A stretch of 53,262 bases of DNA from Okeania sp. KiyG1 (GTDB lineage Bacteria > Cyanobacteriota > Cyanobacteriia > Cyanobacteriales > Microcoleaceae), in the NCBI RefSeq assembly GCF_014132355.1, contig NZ_BLZO01000131.1, positions 1-53,262 of the forward strand, in the 5' to 3' direction. Below the pieces are notes generated by a model that did no database searches, had not been told where the DNA came from, and saw only the letters and a list, made by a program, of their open reading frames with translations. The first letter of the stretch is position 1. The number at the start of each line of letters is the position of its first letter. Of the stretch, positions 36,851-44,207 are shown in pieces. The position numbers and the translations under genes are program-made.

Positions 36851-38092
36851 AAAATGTCCTAATAAATATAGAGAACCACATAAAACGATCGGATTTTTAC
36901 TTTCAGCCACAGCCTCTTCCATCGCGGTCGTTAAATTGGGATAAGCTTGACAAGATGCTAATTTTGTGCAAATATTCTTAGCTATAGTAGTAAGCTGGCC
37001 CGTATCAGCCGAACTATGGTCTGGGACAGGAACTAAGTACAAGCGATCGCCCGGTCTAATCAAAGCGCGAAAAATTTCTGAATGTTCCTTAGTTGAAAGC
37101 ATACCCATAACCCAACTGATGGATGGGTAATTAAGTGTCCTGACATATCTCCCCAATACTTGGGCAGCAGCAGTATTATGAGCGCCATCAATTAATAATT
37201 TACGGTTTTGCCATTTCGCCCATTGCAAACGCCCTGGCCATTTAGTATTAGCTATCCCTTGTTTAATTGCTGTGGGAAAAATCTGCCAACCTTGTTTTTC
37301 CAGAATATGAATTGTCTCAATAGCGATCGCTGAATTGATTAACTGTACATCTCCAAGTAATGGGAGTGGATATTCAATACCTTGATAATGAGCCATTGGC
37401 AGATAATCTTTTCCTCTACTCCCCTCTAATAATTCAGCAGATTTTACCCAAACTGCGGGACATCCCAAGTCATTAATCCGCTTTTGTACTACTTTTTCCG
37501 CTTCTGGCGGTAATTTCCCAATTATTGCAGGACATCCTGGTTTAAGAATACCCGCTTTTTCACCAGCAATATCAGCCAAAGTAGGACCCAACCTTTGCCA
37601 ATGTTCCCAACTAATTGAAGTAATAACAGTTACCATTGGTTGTTGACAGACATTTGTGGCATCTAGTCTTCCTCCCAACCCTACTTCTACAACTGCTACA
37701 TCTACCTCTTGTTGAGCAAAATATAACCAAGCTGCCGCAGTAATAACTTCAAACAGAGTGGGTGAAGGTTTTTCTGGATTAATAGCTGCTTCTACTTCTT
37801 TTAATAACTCTTCTAGTTGAGTAGTAGAAATTTGTTGTTCATTAAGGCAAATACGCTCTGTCCAGTCTACAAGATGGGGTGAAATGTAACGTCCAACTTT
37901 ATATCCTGCTGCTGTGAGGATCGAGGATAAGTAAGCACAGACAGAACCTTTACCATTTGTCCCGGCGACATGAATAATGGGTATCTGTTGATGAGGGTTT
38001 CCTAAGTTATCTAAGAGTTGGTAGATGCGTTCCAGACCAAGCTCAACGCCAAAGTGTTCAAAGCGTTTTAAGAAAGATTCTATTGAGTTCAC
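36830..38092 (-). CDS. folC: FolC, folylpolyglutamate / dihydrofolate synthase
   Basis: 420 aa Mur-ligase-type enzyme that adds glutamate to dihydropteroate and folates. The P-loop is VAGTNGKGSVCAYL. ISPHLVDWTERICL and VEVGLGGRLDATNV are family signatures. WPGRLQWAKW with LLIDGAHNTAAA marks the C-terminal domain. Complete, single gene, with the ATG at 38092. The coding end overlaps the PatA-like gene on the other strand. HIP1 sites lie within. Confidence 0.95.
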   Translation of the reverse strand: MNSIESFLKRFEHFGVELGLERIYQLLDNLGNPHQQIPIIHVAGTNGKGSVCAYLSSILTAAGYKVGRYISPHLVDWTERICLNEQQISTTQLEELLKEVEAAINPEKPSPTLFEVITAAAWLYFAQQEVDVAVVEVGLGGRLDATNVCQQPMVTVITSISWEHWQRLGPTLADIAGEKAGILKPGCPAIIGKLPPEAEKVVQKRINDLGCPAVWVKSAELLEGSRGKDYLPMAHYQGIEYPLPLLGDVQLINSAIAIETIHILEKQGWQIFPTAIKQGIANTKWPGRLQWAKWQNRKLLIDGAHNTAAAQVLGRYVRTLNYPSISWVMGMLSTKEHSEIFRALIRPGDRLYLVPVPDHSSADTGQLTTIAKNICTKLASCQAYPNLTTAMEEAVAESKNPIVLCGSLYLLGHFLATSRN

Positions 38093-38555
38093 AGTTTTTT
38101 ATAGCAATTAGCTATCAGCTATCAGCCGTCAGCTTTTTTTTGTTTACCTAAATCTTAACTTGTTTATAGGGTTTGAAAACCTTTTCTGGAGATTTTTAAT
38201 GAAAACCGTTCTTAGAAACCTACGATAATCTATAGAAATCTATGATTATCTGTTCTATTCCTGCTTCAACCTGGCAACGTCGGCGTTCTCCAGTCCGGAA
38301 GCTGTCACGGTCAGTTCGCGCTAGCGTTGCGGAGCAAACTGACCGCCATATAATTAGATATTCTTATAGATTATACCAGATTATTGACAACAGTTACCGA
38401 ATTATTAATTATTAATTATTAAATAATTCTGGTTTAAAGCCTCCCCTTTTAAGGGGAAAGAAAAAAATAATATCTCCTTATATTCAATTCCGTTTCTGTT
38501 AAAACCCGAGGTAATTATCAATTATCCATTATCAATTATCAATTAATGAATAGCC
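38093..38555. other. spacer with hairpin and heptamer arrays
   Basis: Contains a GC-rich inverted repeat GGTCAGTT...AACTGACC at about 38308-38343, an (ATTATTA) run at about 38400-38425, the CCTCCCCTTTTAAGGGG block seen in several spacers, and an (AATTATC) array at 38515-38545 just beyond the ligase stop codon. No gene. Confidence 0.5.
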
Positions 38556-39449
38556 CTATCCGACCAAAGTCTGAATCATTGCTTCACATAAGGACCCCTT
38601 GACCATTTGATCGAACCTAACAAACATAGGTGAACTATTCAGTTCTAAAAATACAAGTTGCTTCGTTTTTGGATCTGTTTTGAAGTCAGCGGCCCCAAAA
38701 TCCATCTTTAAACTTGCCATTAATTTTCGTAATAACTCCACTTCATCTGGCAGTGTTGCGAGAGGAATAACTTCAGCATCTGGTTGAACCCGATAATCTA
38801 GATGCTGACTACGAATTTCAAAAGCAAAGGCATAATTTCCTACTATATATATCCGAATTTCTGGCGCGACTAATTTATTTTGGACAATAGCTGGCATTGC
38901 TGCACAACCATTCCGAAACTGGATAGAGGAATGCAATTTTTCTAGGGAATAACAAAAATCACCCCCTGCAACTGGCTTGGCAATTGCACTCCCCGCAGAA
39001 TATTTGCCCAATTCATCAGCTTCATTTGTAATCAAAGTATCAGGGATGAGCAACCCTAACTTTTGGGCTAAAATCAGCATTGCTGGCTTATTGCCAACCG
39101 CAGGTAAATGGTTACGATTGAACAAACGGATCTTAGGTTGTGAGAGTAACCAACCATAGAGAGTTTGATACCAACCAGAGGCCCGTTGTGATGCTCCAGA
39201 TTTGGGAGCGCTCAAATTACCAAAAACATCATACCGAATAAACGCTCCAGTTGCCGATATAACTCGGTCTTTTATTCTCGGTTGTCCCTGAGTAAGATGC
39301 CATGAAAACTCTGGACTCTCTTCTTGCCCATGGAATACTTCGCAAACAGAAACCTCTTGACTTTTAGCAATTTCAATTAGTCGAGTTAGATTCGGATCTA
39401 ACCTCCCACCTGCAACTAGCAAACATCCACCATCTCCTGATTTAATCAT
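38556..39449 (-). CDS. ATP-grasp ligase, graspetide macrocyclase
   Basis: 297 aa RimK/MvdD-like ATP-grasp enzyme. NKPAMLILAQKLGLLIPDTL precedes the ATP-grasp fold, SAIAKPVAGGDF holds an ATP-binding lysine, VAPEIRIYIVGNYAFAFEIR is the central strand pair, and DFKTDPKTKQ with FLELNSSPMFVRFD gives the D...E-x-N metal-binding set. In graspetide clusters such ligases phosphorylate Asp/Glu side chains of the precursor and join them to Thr/Ser (esters) or Lys (amides). The ATG at 39449 is preferred over an upstream one at 39509: the latter would add 20 residues encoded by a mobile element, while 39449 has GGAGAGG at ideal spacing, supplied by that element's end. Downstream of the precursor gene on the same strand. 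Confidence 0.85.
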   Translation of the reverse strand: MIKSGDGGCLLVAGGRLDPNLTRLIEIAKSQEVSVCEVFHGQEESPEFSWHLTQGQPRIKDRVISATGAFIRYDVFGNLSAPKSGASQRASGWYQTLYGWLLSQPKIRLFNRNHLPAVGNKPAMLILAQKLGLLIPDTLITNEADELGKYSAGSAIAKPVAGGDFCYSLEKLHSSIQFRNGCAAMPAIVQNKLVAPEIRIYIVGNYAFAFEIRSQHLDYRVQPDAEVIPLATLPDEVELLRKLMASLKMDFGAADFKTDPKTKQLVFLELNSSPMFVRFDQMVKGSLCEAMIQTLVG

Positions 39450-39450
39450 T

Positions 39451-39800
39451 AGACCTCTCCGAAAAAGAGGGAATAGGTCGTAGGGACGTTGTATGCAAAG
39501 CCCGTACAAAGTAGGGGGAAATAATTGATGATTTATGCACGATAATTGATTTTATTTTTGACGATCAAAATAATGTGCGTCGCGCAACCCTGCCTTTTTA
39601 AGGTGCAATATTTTTGGAGAGTTGCTCGTGCATCCCCTAGTGCAGAATGGCGGAAATAACTGACCAGTTACAAAATCCTAAGAGCCTTGCCAATCAATAC
39701 TTCTGACTTCTGACTTCCGCGTAGCGGCACTAGTTCCCCTCGAGGGAGGGGTTAGGGGTGGGTTAACTTCTAAATTCTGACTTCGTTAACGGAGATATCT
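39451..39800. mobile_element. family A element, copy 5, between precursor and ligase (350 bp)
   Basis: Ends AGACCTCTCC / GGAGATATCT, target duplication ATT on both sides (39448-39450, 39801-39803). It fills the whole gap between the two genes. Read on the minus strand, the empty site is TACTAATGATT, where the precursor stop TAA and ligase start ATG overlap (TAATG). The 3-bp AAT duplication recreated both codons. The interior holds the usual TTGATTTTATTTTT plus GGGAGGGGTTAGGGGTGGG filler. Confidence 0.85.
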
Positions 39801-39801
39801 A

Positions 39802-40725
39802 TTAGTACCGACCAAAAGGACCACCCTCTTCACCAACTACCATTGTGGTAGGTCCCTCTTCCCCTACTGCCTTTGTTGTCGGTTGAGGTTGTTCTTCTCC
39901 TACTGCCAATGTAGTTGCTTGAGGAGGTTGTTCCTCTCCTACTGCCAATGTTGTGCCTTGAGATTCTTCTTCTCCATAGGCCAATGTAGTTGCTTGAGGA
40001 GGTTGTTCCTCTCCTACTGCCAATGTCGTGGCTTGAGATTCTTCTTCTCCATAGGCCAATGTAGTTGCTTGAGGAGGTTGTTCCTCTCCTACTGCCAATG
40101 TTGTAGCTTGAGATTCTTCTTCTCCATATGCCAATGTAGTTGGTTGAGGGCTTTCCTCTCCTACTGCATATGTAGTTGGTTGAGGGCCTTCCTCTCCTAC
40201 TGCCAATGTCGTAGCTTGAGGTTCTTCCTCTCCTAGTGCATATGTAGTTGGTTGAGGGCCTTCCTCTCCTAGTGCATATGTAGTTGGTTGAGGGCCTTCC
40301 TCTCCTAATGCTCGTGTACTTGGTTCTTCCTCCCCTAATGCCAATGTAGTAAATTGAGGCTCTTCTTCTCCTACTGCCAATGTTGTCGGTTGAGAGCTTG
40401 CCTGGCCTGGTGTGATAAACTCACCAGCATGAACAGTAATGGAATTAATGCGGGCCGAAACAATTACCGCATCTGCACCATTGGTCGGTGTAAAATCCAC
40501 AGTAGCCATAATTGGCGTTAAGCGTGGAAGACTAATATCTGATGGTTTATCAGCGTCAAAACTAAATTCTAGGACTGAATCATCTGGATTAGGATCGGCT
40601 GAGTTATCTAAACGAGGATTTGTCCATCCGGAAGTTGCAGTCAGTCCCTCTGCTTGAATACTGAGCTTCAGTGGAGACTCGGTAATCTTAATTACAGAAA
40701 CCTGCAGTACCTTGAAAACTTTCAT
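39802..40725 (-). CDS. graspetide precursor with 16 plesiocin-type cores
   Basis: 307 aa. Residues 1-113 form an unusually long leader without signal peptide (MKVFKVLQVSVIKITESP, then AEGLTATSGWTNPRL and an acidic, beta-rich stretch ending GEFITPGQ). Residues 114-300 are sixteen repeats of the form T-T-x-A-x-G-E-E: fifteen TTxxxxEE and one STRALGEE (136-143), linked by 2-5 residue P/Q/E-rich spacers. One repeat reads TTMVVGEE. The tail is GGPFGRY. TTxxxxEE is the core motif of plesiocin, where Thr and Glu side chains are joined as two esters per hairpin by an ATP-grasp ligase; such a ligase is the next gene. The first motif residue varies (L, Y, R, K, M). Family assignment rests on motif plus neighbour; processing and product are inferred. 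The ATG at 40725 is the only good start. Confidence 0.85.
   Translation of the reverse strand: MKVFKVLQVSVIKITESPLKLSIQAEGLTATSGWTNPRLDNSADPNPDDSVLEFSFDADKPSDISLPRLTPIMATVDFTPTNGADAVIVSARINSITVHAGEFITPGQASSQPTTLAVGEEEPQFTTLALGEEEPSTRALGEEGPQPTTYALGEEGPQPTTYALGEEEPQATTLAVGEEGPQPTTYAVGEESPQPTTLAYGEEESQATTLAVGEEQPPQATTLAYGEEESQATTLAVGEEQPPQATTLAYGEEESQGTTLAVGEEQPPQATTLAVGEEQPQPTTKAVGEEGPTTMVVGEEGGPFGRY
39826..40386 (-). repeat. core-encoding repeat tract of the graspetide precursor
   Basis: DNA encoding residues 114-300. A 66-bp higher-order unit (encoding the pair TTLAYGEEESQ.-TTLAVGEEQPPQA) occurs three times in a row in the 3' half with few base changes. The 5' half is more diverged with 11-13 residue units. 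This shows growth by tandem duplication. Confidence 0.9.
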
Positions 40726-40980
40726 GTTTGAGTGTATTTTTTTTAGGTAAATTTGAGGTTGAACTCAAGTTATAGTTCATAAAAATATAGTCACATAAGA
40801 CATATCCTTATTTTGCAGGTATTACCCTGACGCTCGTGTTAGCGCAGCTCCTCCGGAGGAGGCACTAAAACACAACGCCTGTTGCGTGACTGTCGGGGAA
40901 CCCGCCCAACGCACTGGCTTCTCTATCTCATAGTCAAAGACATAACAGAGCTGCTTTTCTTTACCTCTTTGCATGATTAT
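40726..40980. promoter_or_regulatory. upstream region of the graspetide operon
   Basis: 255 bp between the precursor start and the family N block. Contains a GC-rich segment around 40830-40920 (GCGCAGCTCCTCCGGAGGAG) common to repeats here and an AT-rich stretch at 40735-40800 where a promoter could lie. A 50-codon minus-strand ORF starting at about 40974 (MQRGKEKQLCYV) has an AGGGAG box but no recognised relatives. Confidence 0.3.
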
Positions 40981-41230
40981 CTCCCTGATTCAATTTCTGC
41001 TTGGTCATAAAACAGAGGCTTGGACATAGGTTCTTATGTATCTAGAGGTAGCGTGTCAGTCGGTGGAATTTCACCCTATTGAAGTCAGATCATTAGACTA
41101 TGCGTGGCTATTTGATTTTCTATAATCACAGACATTATTAAATTATCTCAACAGTCACCCAAATTTCAGGAGACAAAAGACTATATTTAACTATATATGA
41201 CTATATTTATGTACAACGTTTATTATAGAA
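40981..41230 (-). repeat. family N conserved non-coding block, copy 2
   Basis: Reverse-strand homologue of 25757-26020, nearly identical from GAAATTCCACCG to ATTGAATCAGGGAG. It points toward the graspetide precursor. Not a gene; possibly a structured RNA or part of an older element. Confidence 0.6.
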
Positions 41231-41297
41231 TATAACCTTGGTGTCGATAATGACTTCCTATTTTTTTTGATATTCTTAATATTTAATGCTGATAACT

Positions 41298-41585
41298 AGG
41301 GCTTGCCGATCTAATCTAAAAGCATTGACATATAAAGACAAGTGCCTTTTTGGGGCCTTTAAAAAGTGCCTGGTATCACGTCTAAAACGCTCAAAAAGTT
41401 AATATTTTAGGCAAAGTTGGGCATAAAAATCATTCTTACAATTCTTACTCCTGCCTCCTCTAAATTCCTATTTCTCCTGTCTTCCCCTCCTGGGAGGGGT
41501 TGAGGGTGGGTTTTCTTCCCCTCCTGGGAGGGTTAGGGTGGGTTGTCTCCTACCCCTACTAAAAGACTAGTGAAGTGCAAACCCT
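41298..41585. mobile_element. family B element at the rsmI 3' end
   Basis: Ends AGGGCTTGC / GCAAACCCT, target duplication AACT; the right duplication (41586-41589) overlaps the rsmI stop codon. The interior matches 26048-26344 in reverse orientation. Confidence 0.8.
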
Positions 41586-41587
41586 AA

Positions 41588-42426
41588 CTATATTTTTAGA
41601 GCTATTTGATAAATTTGGCGACGGGATAGGTTGGTTTGATGGGCAAGTTGGCGACTTGCTTGCGATCGCGAAATTCCTTGTTCTAAAAGTTTTTGTAATT
41701 CTACTTTAATAGTATCTTCTGATATTACTGGTGTATCTGGTTCTGCTCCTGCAATAATCAGGGTAAATTCTCCCCTTGGTTGATTAGTTTGATAATGAAT
41801 AATTGCTTGTCCAACTGTACCACGCCAAAATTCTTCATAGAGTTTTGTTAATTCTCTAGCTAAGACTATTTTTCTCTGTTTACCTAATACTTTTGCTAAA
41901 TCTTCCAAGGTTTGTTTGAGTTTATGAGGAGATTCATATAAAATTATGGTTTCTTGTAAGTTGGGTAAAGCTTCTAAGTCTTGTTGACGTTGTTTACTTT
42001 TGCTTGGTAAAAACCGATAAATATAAATTTATCAGTAGGTAGTCCAGAAGCACTTAATGCTGTGATACTTGCACTTACTCCTGGTATTGGTACTACGGAA
42101 ATATTTGCTGCAATGCAAGCTTTTACTATTTCATATCCTGGGTCGGATATTCCTGGCATTCCTGCATCAGTTACTAGAGCTATTGTTTTTCCTTGATGTA
42201 ATTTTTCGATTAATTCAGGTATACGACTTTGTTGGTTATGTTGATGGTAACTTAATTGTGGAGTTTGGATATCAAAATGTTGTAATAATTTGCTGGTGTG
42301 GCGAGTGTCTTCTGCTGCTATTAAGTCTACTGTTTGTAGGGTTTTAATTGCTCGAAATGTGATGTCTTCTAGATTGCCTATTGGTGTGCCAACAATGTAA
42401 AGAGTCCCTAAATTTATTTCATTCAT
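41588..42426 (-). pseudogene. rsmI: RsmI, 16S rRNA 2'-O-methyltransferase, one frameshift
   Basis: The SAM-dependent enzyme of the tetrapyrrole-methylase fold that methylates C1402 of 16S rRNA. The N-terminal part is clear: LYIVGTPIGNLEDITFRA, AAEDTRHTSKLL, LVTDAGMPGISDPGY and VPIPGVSA. At the A5 run 42009-42013 (plus strand) the frame changes from GFYQAK to GFLPSKSKQRQQDLEA and continues through RELTKLYEEFWRGT and GEFTLIIAG to the stop. One added base restores 279 aa, the normal length. The protein would be truncated after about 143 residues if the indel is real. The stop codon overlaps a family B target duplication. Confidence 0.88.
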
Positions 42427-42440
42427 ATAGCGCTCCCCGC

Positions 42441-42478
42441 AAGGGAAAAGTCAAAAGTCAAAAGTCAAAAGTCAAAAG
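42441..42478. repeat. heptamer array (AAAAGTC)n
   Basis: Five copies upstream of rsmI. Confidence 0.85.
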
Positions 42479-42613
42479 TAATCCCTGACGCTCGTTTGAG
42501 CCTTTATAAATGTCTTAACCTTTGTTTGACTACTATAACTTGACTATTCTACTTCCTCCATCTTTTAAATTGAGGAGTAAAATTTTGATTCTAATAAACT
42601 TATTACTTTTCTC

Positions 42614-42893
42614 GTCAGGGAGAATGCTGTTTAGTGAGGGCGAATGCCATTTAGTGAGGGCGAATGCCATTTAGTGAGGGCGAATGCCATTTAGTGAGGG
42701 CGAATGCCATTTAGTGAGGGCGAATGCCATTTAGTGAGGGCGAATGCCATTTAGTGAGGGCGAATGCCATTTAGTGAGGGCGAATGCCATTTAGTGAGGG
42801 CGAATGCCATTTAGTGAGGGCGAATGCCATTTAGTGAGGGCGAATGCCATTTAGTGAGGGCGAATGCCATTTAGTGAGGGCGAATGCCATTCG
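42614..42893. repeat. 20-bp tandem array, about 14 units
   Basis: Unit GGGCGAATGCCATTTAGTGA, 13 near-perfect copies plus a first variant copy (AGAATGCTGT). The last copy turns into the palindrome CGAATGCCATTCGCCCC seen in the family F arrays at 48.9 and 50.3 kb. No spacer variation, so not CRISPR. Confidence 0.95.
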
Positions 42894-42899
42894 CCCCTA

Positions 42900-43325
42900 C
42901 TAGTTCAAATTACTGTTATCTGATTCCCAGTCTGGACAACTTTCTCCCTCTACACCATAAGGGTGCATTCCACAAACTAATAAATTTCCGCCATAAACTT
43001 GACCATGATAATTGCTACATCCTCTACAAGCTGGATGTTTTTCTAGTGTTGGTTCTACACGATCCACAAAATAGTCTATATTTTCCTCTCCCACATCAAA
43101 ATCTAAGTCTAGGTATACTTCGATAATAGGGTTGATTAAATCATTCAGATACTCATCTATCTCTACAATAAAGTTACTACGTATTTCTTCAGTAATCTCC
43201 TCCGAAAACTTTCCCCACTCATCAAGCACTTCAGAAACTTCTTCTGCCATTTCATTGAAGAAACTTTCTACTTCTAAAGCAGCAGTTTCAATTACTTCAA
43301 ACAAATTTTTTGACCAGTCTTCCAT
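42900..43325 (-). CDS. conserved hypothetical protein with C-terminal cysteine cluster
   Basis: 141 aa. The first 90 residues are acidic and helical (MAEEVSEVLDEWGKFSEEI), the rest has CRGCSNYHG, LLVCGMHPYG and ESCPDW: four cysteines and two histidines that could bind zinc or an iron-sulfur cluster. Function not recognised; similar proteins occur in cyanobacteria. The 20-bp array starts 7 bp beyond its stop codon. The ATG at 43325 is the first codon of the helical region. Confidence 0.6.
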   Translation of the reverse strand: MEDWSKNLFEVIETAALEVESFFNEMAEEVSEVLDEWGKFSEEITEEIRSNFIVEIDEYLNDLINPIIEVYLDLDFDVGEENIDYFVDRVEPTLEKHPACRGCSNYHGQVYGGNLLVCGMHPYGVEGESCPDWESDNSNLN

Positions 43326-43402
43326 TATTATATGTTTGAACTTTTCCCTTTAACTTAGAGTACCTAAATTCTTAGAGCCGAGCTTAATTTTTGGCCTTAG
43401 AT

Positions 43403-43771
43403 TTAATCTTTTTGCAGCCGACGCAATTCATCCTGTAGCTTATGCACTTCTTGGCGCATTCGGTCTACTTCTTGGTCTGACTCTGATGAGTTGTCATCCT
43501 CAGAAAGAATTTCTATACGACGTGGTTCCCTAGGTTTTGTTTCTGGAGATGATTCTACCGATGGCTTTTGCATAGCTTTATTCATCATATCTTCGACAAA
43601 TTTACGACCCTCTTCGGTAGTCATTTCACCACGCTTGACCATCTCATCTGCCAGTTTTTGGGTCTCTGTTCTTAGTTCTGCTAATTTCTCGTTAGCTTTC
43701 TCTCCTGCATAAGAGGCTAATCCCACTCCTAGATAAACTGCCCTTTGAATAATTCCTCCCAAATTATCCAT
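43403..43771 (-). CDS. phasin-like coiled-coil protein
   Basis: 122 aa. A short amphipathic/hydrophobic start (IIQRAVYLGVGLASYAGEKA) is followed by helices (KLAELRTETQKLADEMVKRG, TTEEGRKFVEDMMNKAM), a disordered basic/acidic linker and a C-terminal coiled coil (EVDRMRQEVHKLQDELRRLQ). The first 70 residues fit the phasin/PHA-granule-associated family found in many cyanobacteria, though here the role need not involve PHA. Located right after the SRP RNA gene on the same strand. Confidence 0.65.
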   Translation of the reverse strand: MDNLGGIIQRAVYLGVGLASYAGEKANEKLAELRTETQKLADEMVKRGEMTTEEGRKFVEDMMNKAMQKPSVESSPETKPREPRRIEILSEDDNSSESDQEVDRMRQEVHKLQDELRRLQKD

Positions 43772-43796
43772 AATATATTCTGGCTCCTTTTAATAG

Positions 43797-43892
43797 GGTG
43801 ACCCGGAGTCAACGCCTACCATAAGCATCCCGTGTTGCTGCTACCTTCCGGTCCTGACAAGGTTTAGGCGTTATAGTCGCGCTGGTCCGAAT
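43797..43892 (-). ncRNA. ffs: small signal recognition particle RNA (4.5S type)
   Basis: The minus strand contains the invariant SRP domain IV core: TTGTCAGGACCGGAAGGTAG followed by CAGCAACACGGGA, including the GGAAG-type tetraloop stem and the AGCAGC internal loop. Flanking AACGCCTA pairs with TAGGCGTT to extend the stem. Length of about 96 nt fits the bacterial short form. It binds Ffh and targets membrane proteins. The 5' and 3' ends are estimated. Confidence 0.93.
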
Positions 43893-43916
43893 CATTTATT
43901 ACTATAACACAATTTT

Positions 43917-44183
43917 TTATTCTGCAACTATGCACCACTGATAAATTTCATAACTGACACAATTATTTTTGATCAGGGGGTCTTCGGCTACTATTTTTTG
44001 GGCTTCTGCCATAGATTTGGCCTCGAATAGTAACATTCCTCCTTGATGGTTTTTCCAGTAACCACTCTTAGCTTTATGTCCTTTGGCAATTAATTCTTGG
44101 ACATAAGTTTTATGAGCTGGTACATATTGGTCAAATATGGTTTTTTCGACTATACCTTTTTCTATTTTGGCAAACCAAGGCAT
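43917..44183 (-). CDS. YciI-like protein
   Basis: 88 aa from the ATG at 44183. MPWFAKIEKGIVEKTIFDQY, then HKTYVQELIAKGHKAKSGYW, GGMLLFEAKSMAEAQKIVAE and DPLIKNNCVSYEIYQW fit the small YciI dimeric alpha-beta barrel family, usually with H/D residues in a cleft and mostly unknown function. An in-frame start 33 bp upstream falls in ATTTTGAATTTT repeat sequence and is rejected. Divergent from thpR with only 24 bp between start codons. Confidence 0.75.
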   Translation of the reverse strand: MPWFAKIEKGIVEKTIFDQYVPAHKTYVQELIAKGHKAKSGYWKNHQGGMLLFEAKSMAEAQKIVAEDPLIKNNCVSYEIYQWCIVAE

Positions 44184-44207
44184 TTTATTTTTTGAATTTT
44201 GAATTTT

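Noticed and set aside
38556-39509. Ligase start at 39509
   Set aside because: The extra 20 residues are encoded by the family A element, while 39449 has a well-placed GGAGAGG and begins the conserved part.
39883-40236. Cys/Leu-rich plus-strand ORF opposite the graspetide precursor
   Set aside because: Antisense shadow of the TTxxxxEE repeats; its repeats follow from the codons of the real gene.
42614-42893. Possible CRISPR or protein-coding 20-bp repeat
   Set aside because: Identical units without spacers; 20 bp is not a multiple of three, so no long frame results.
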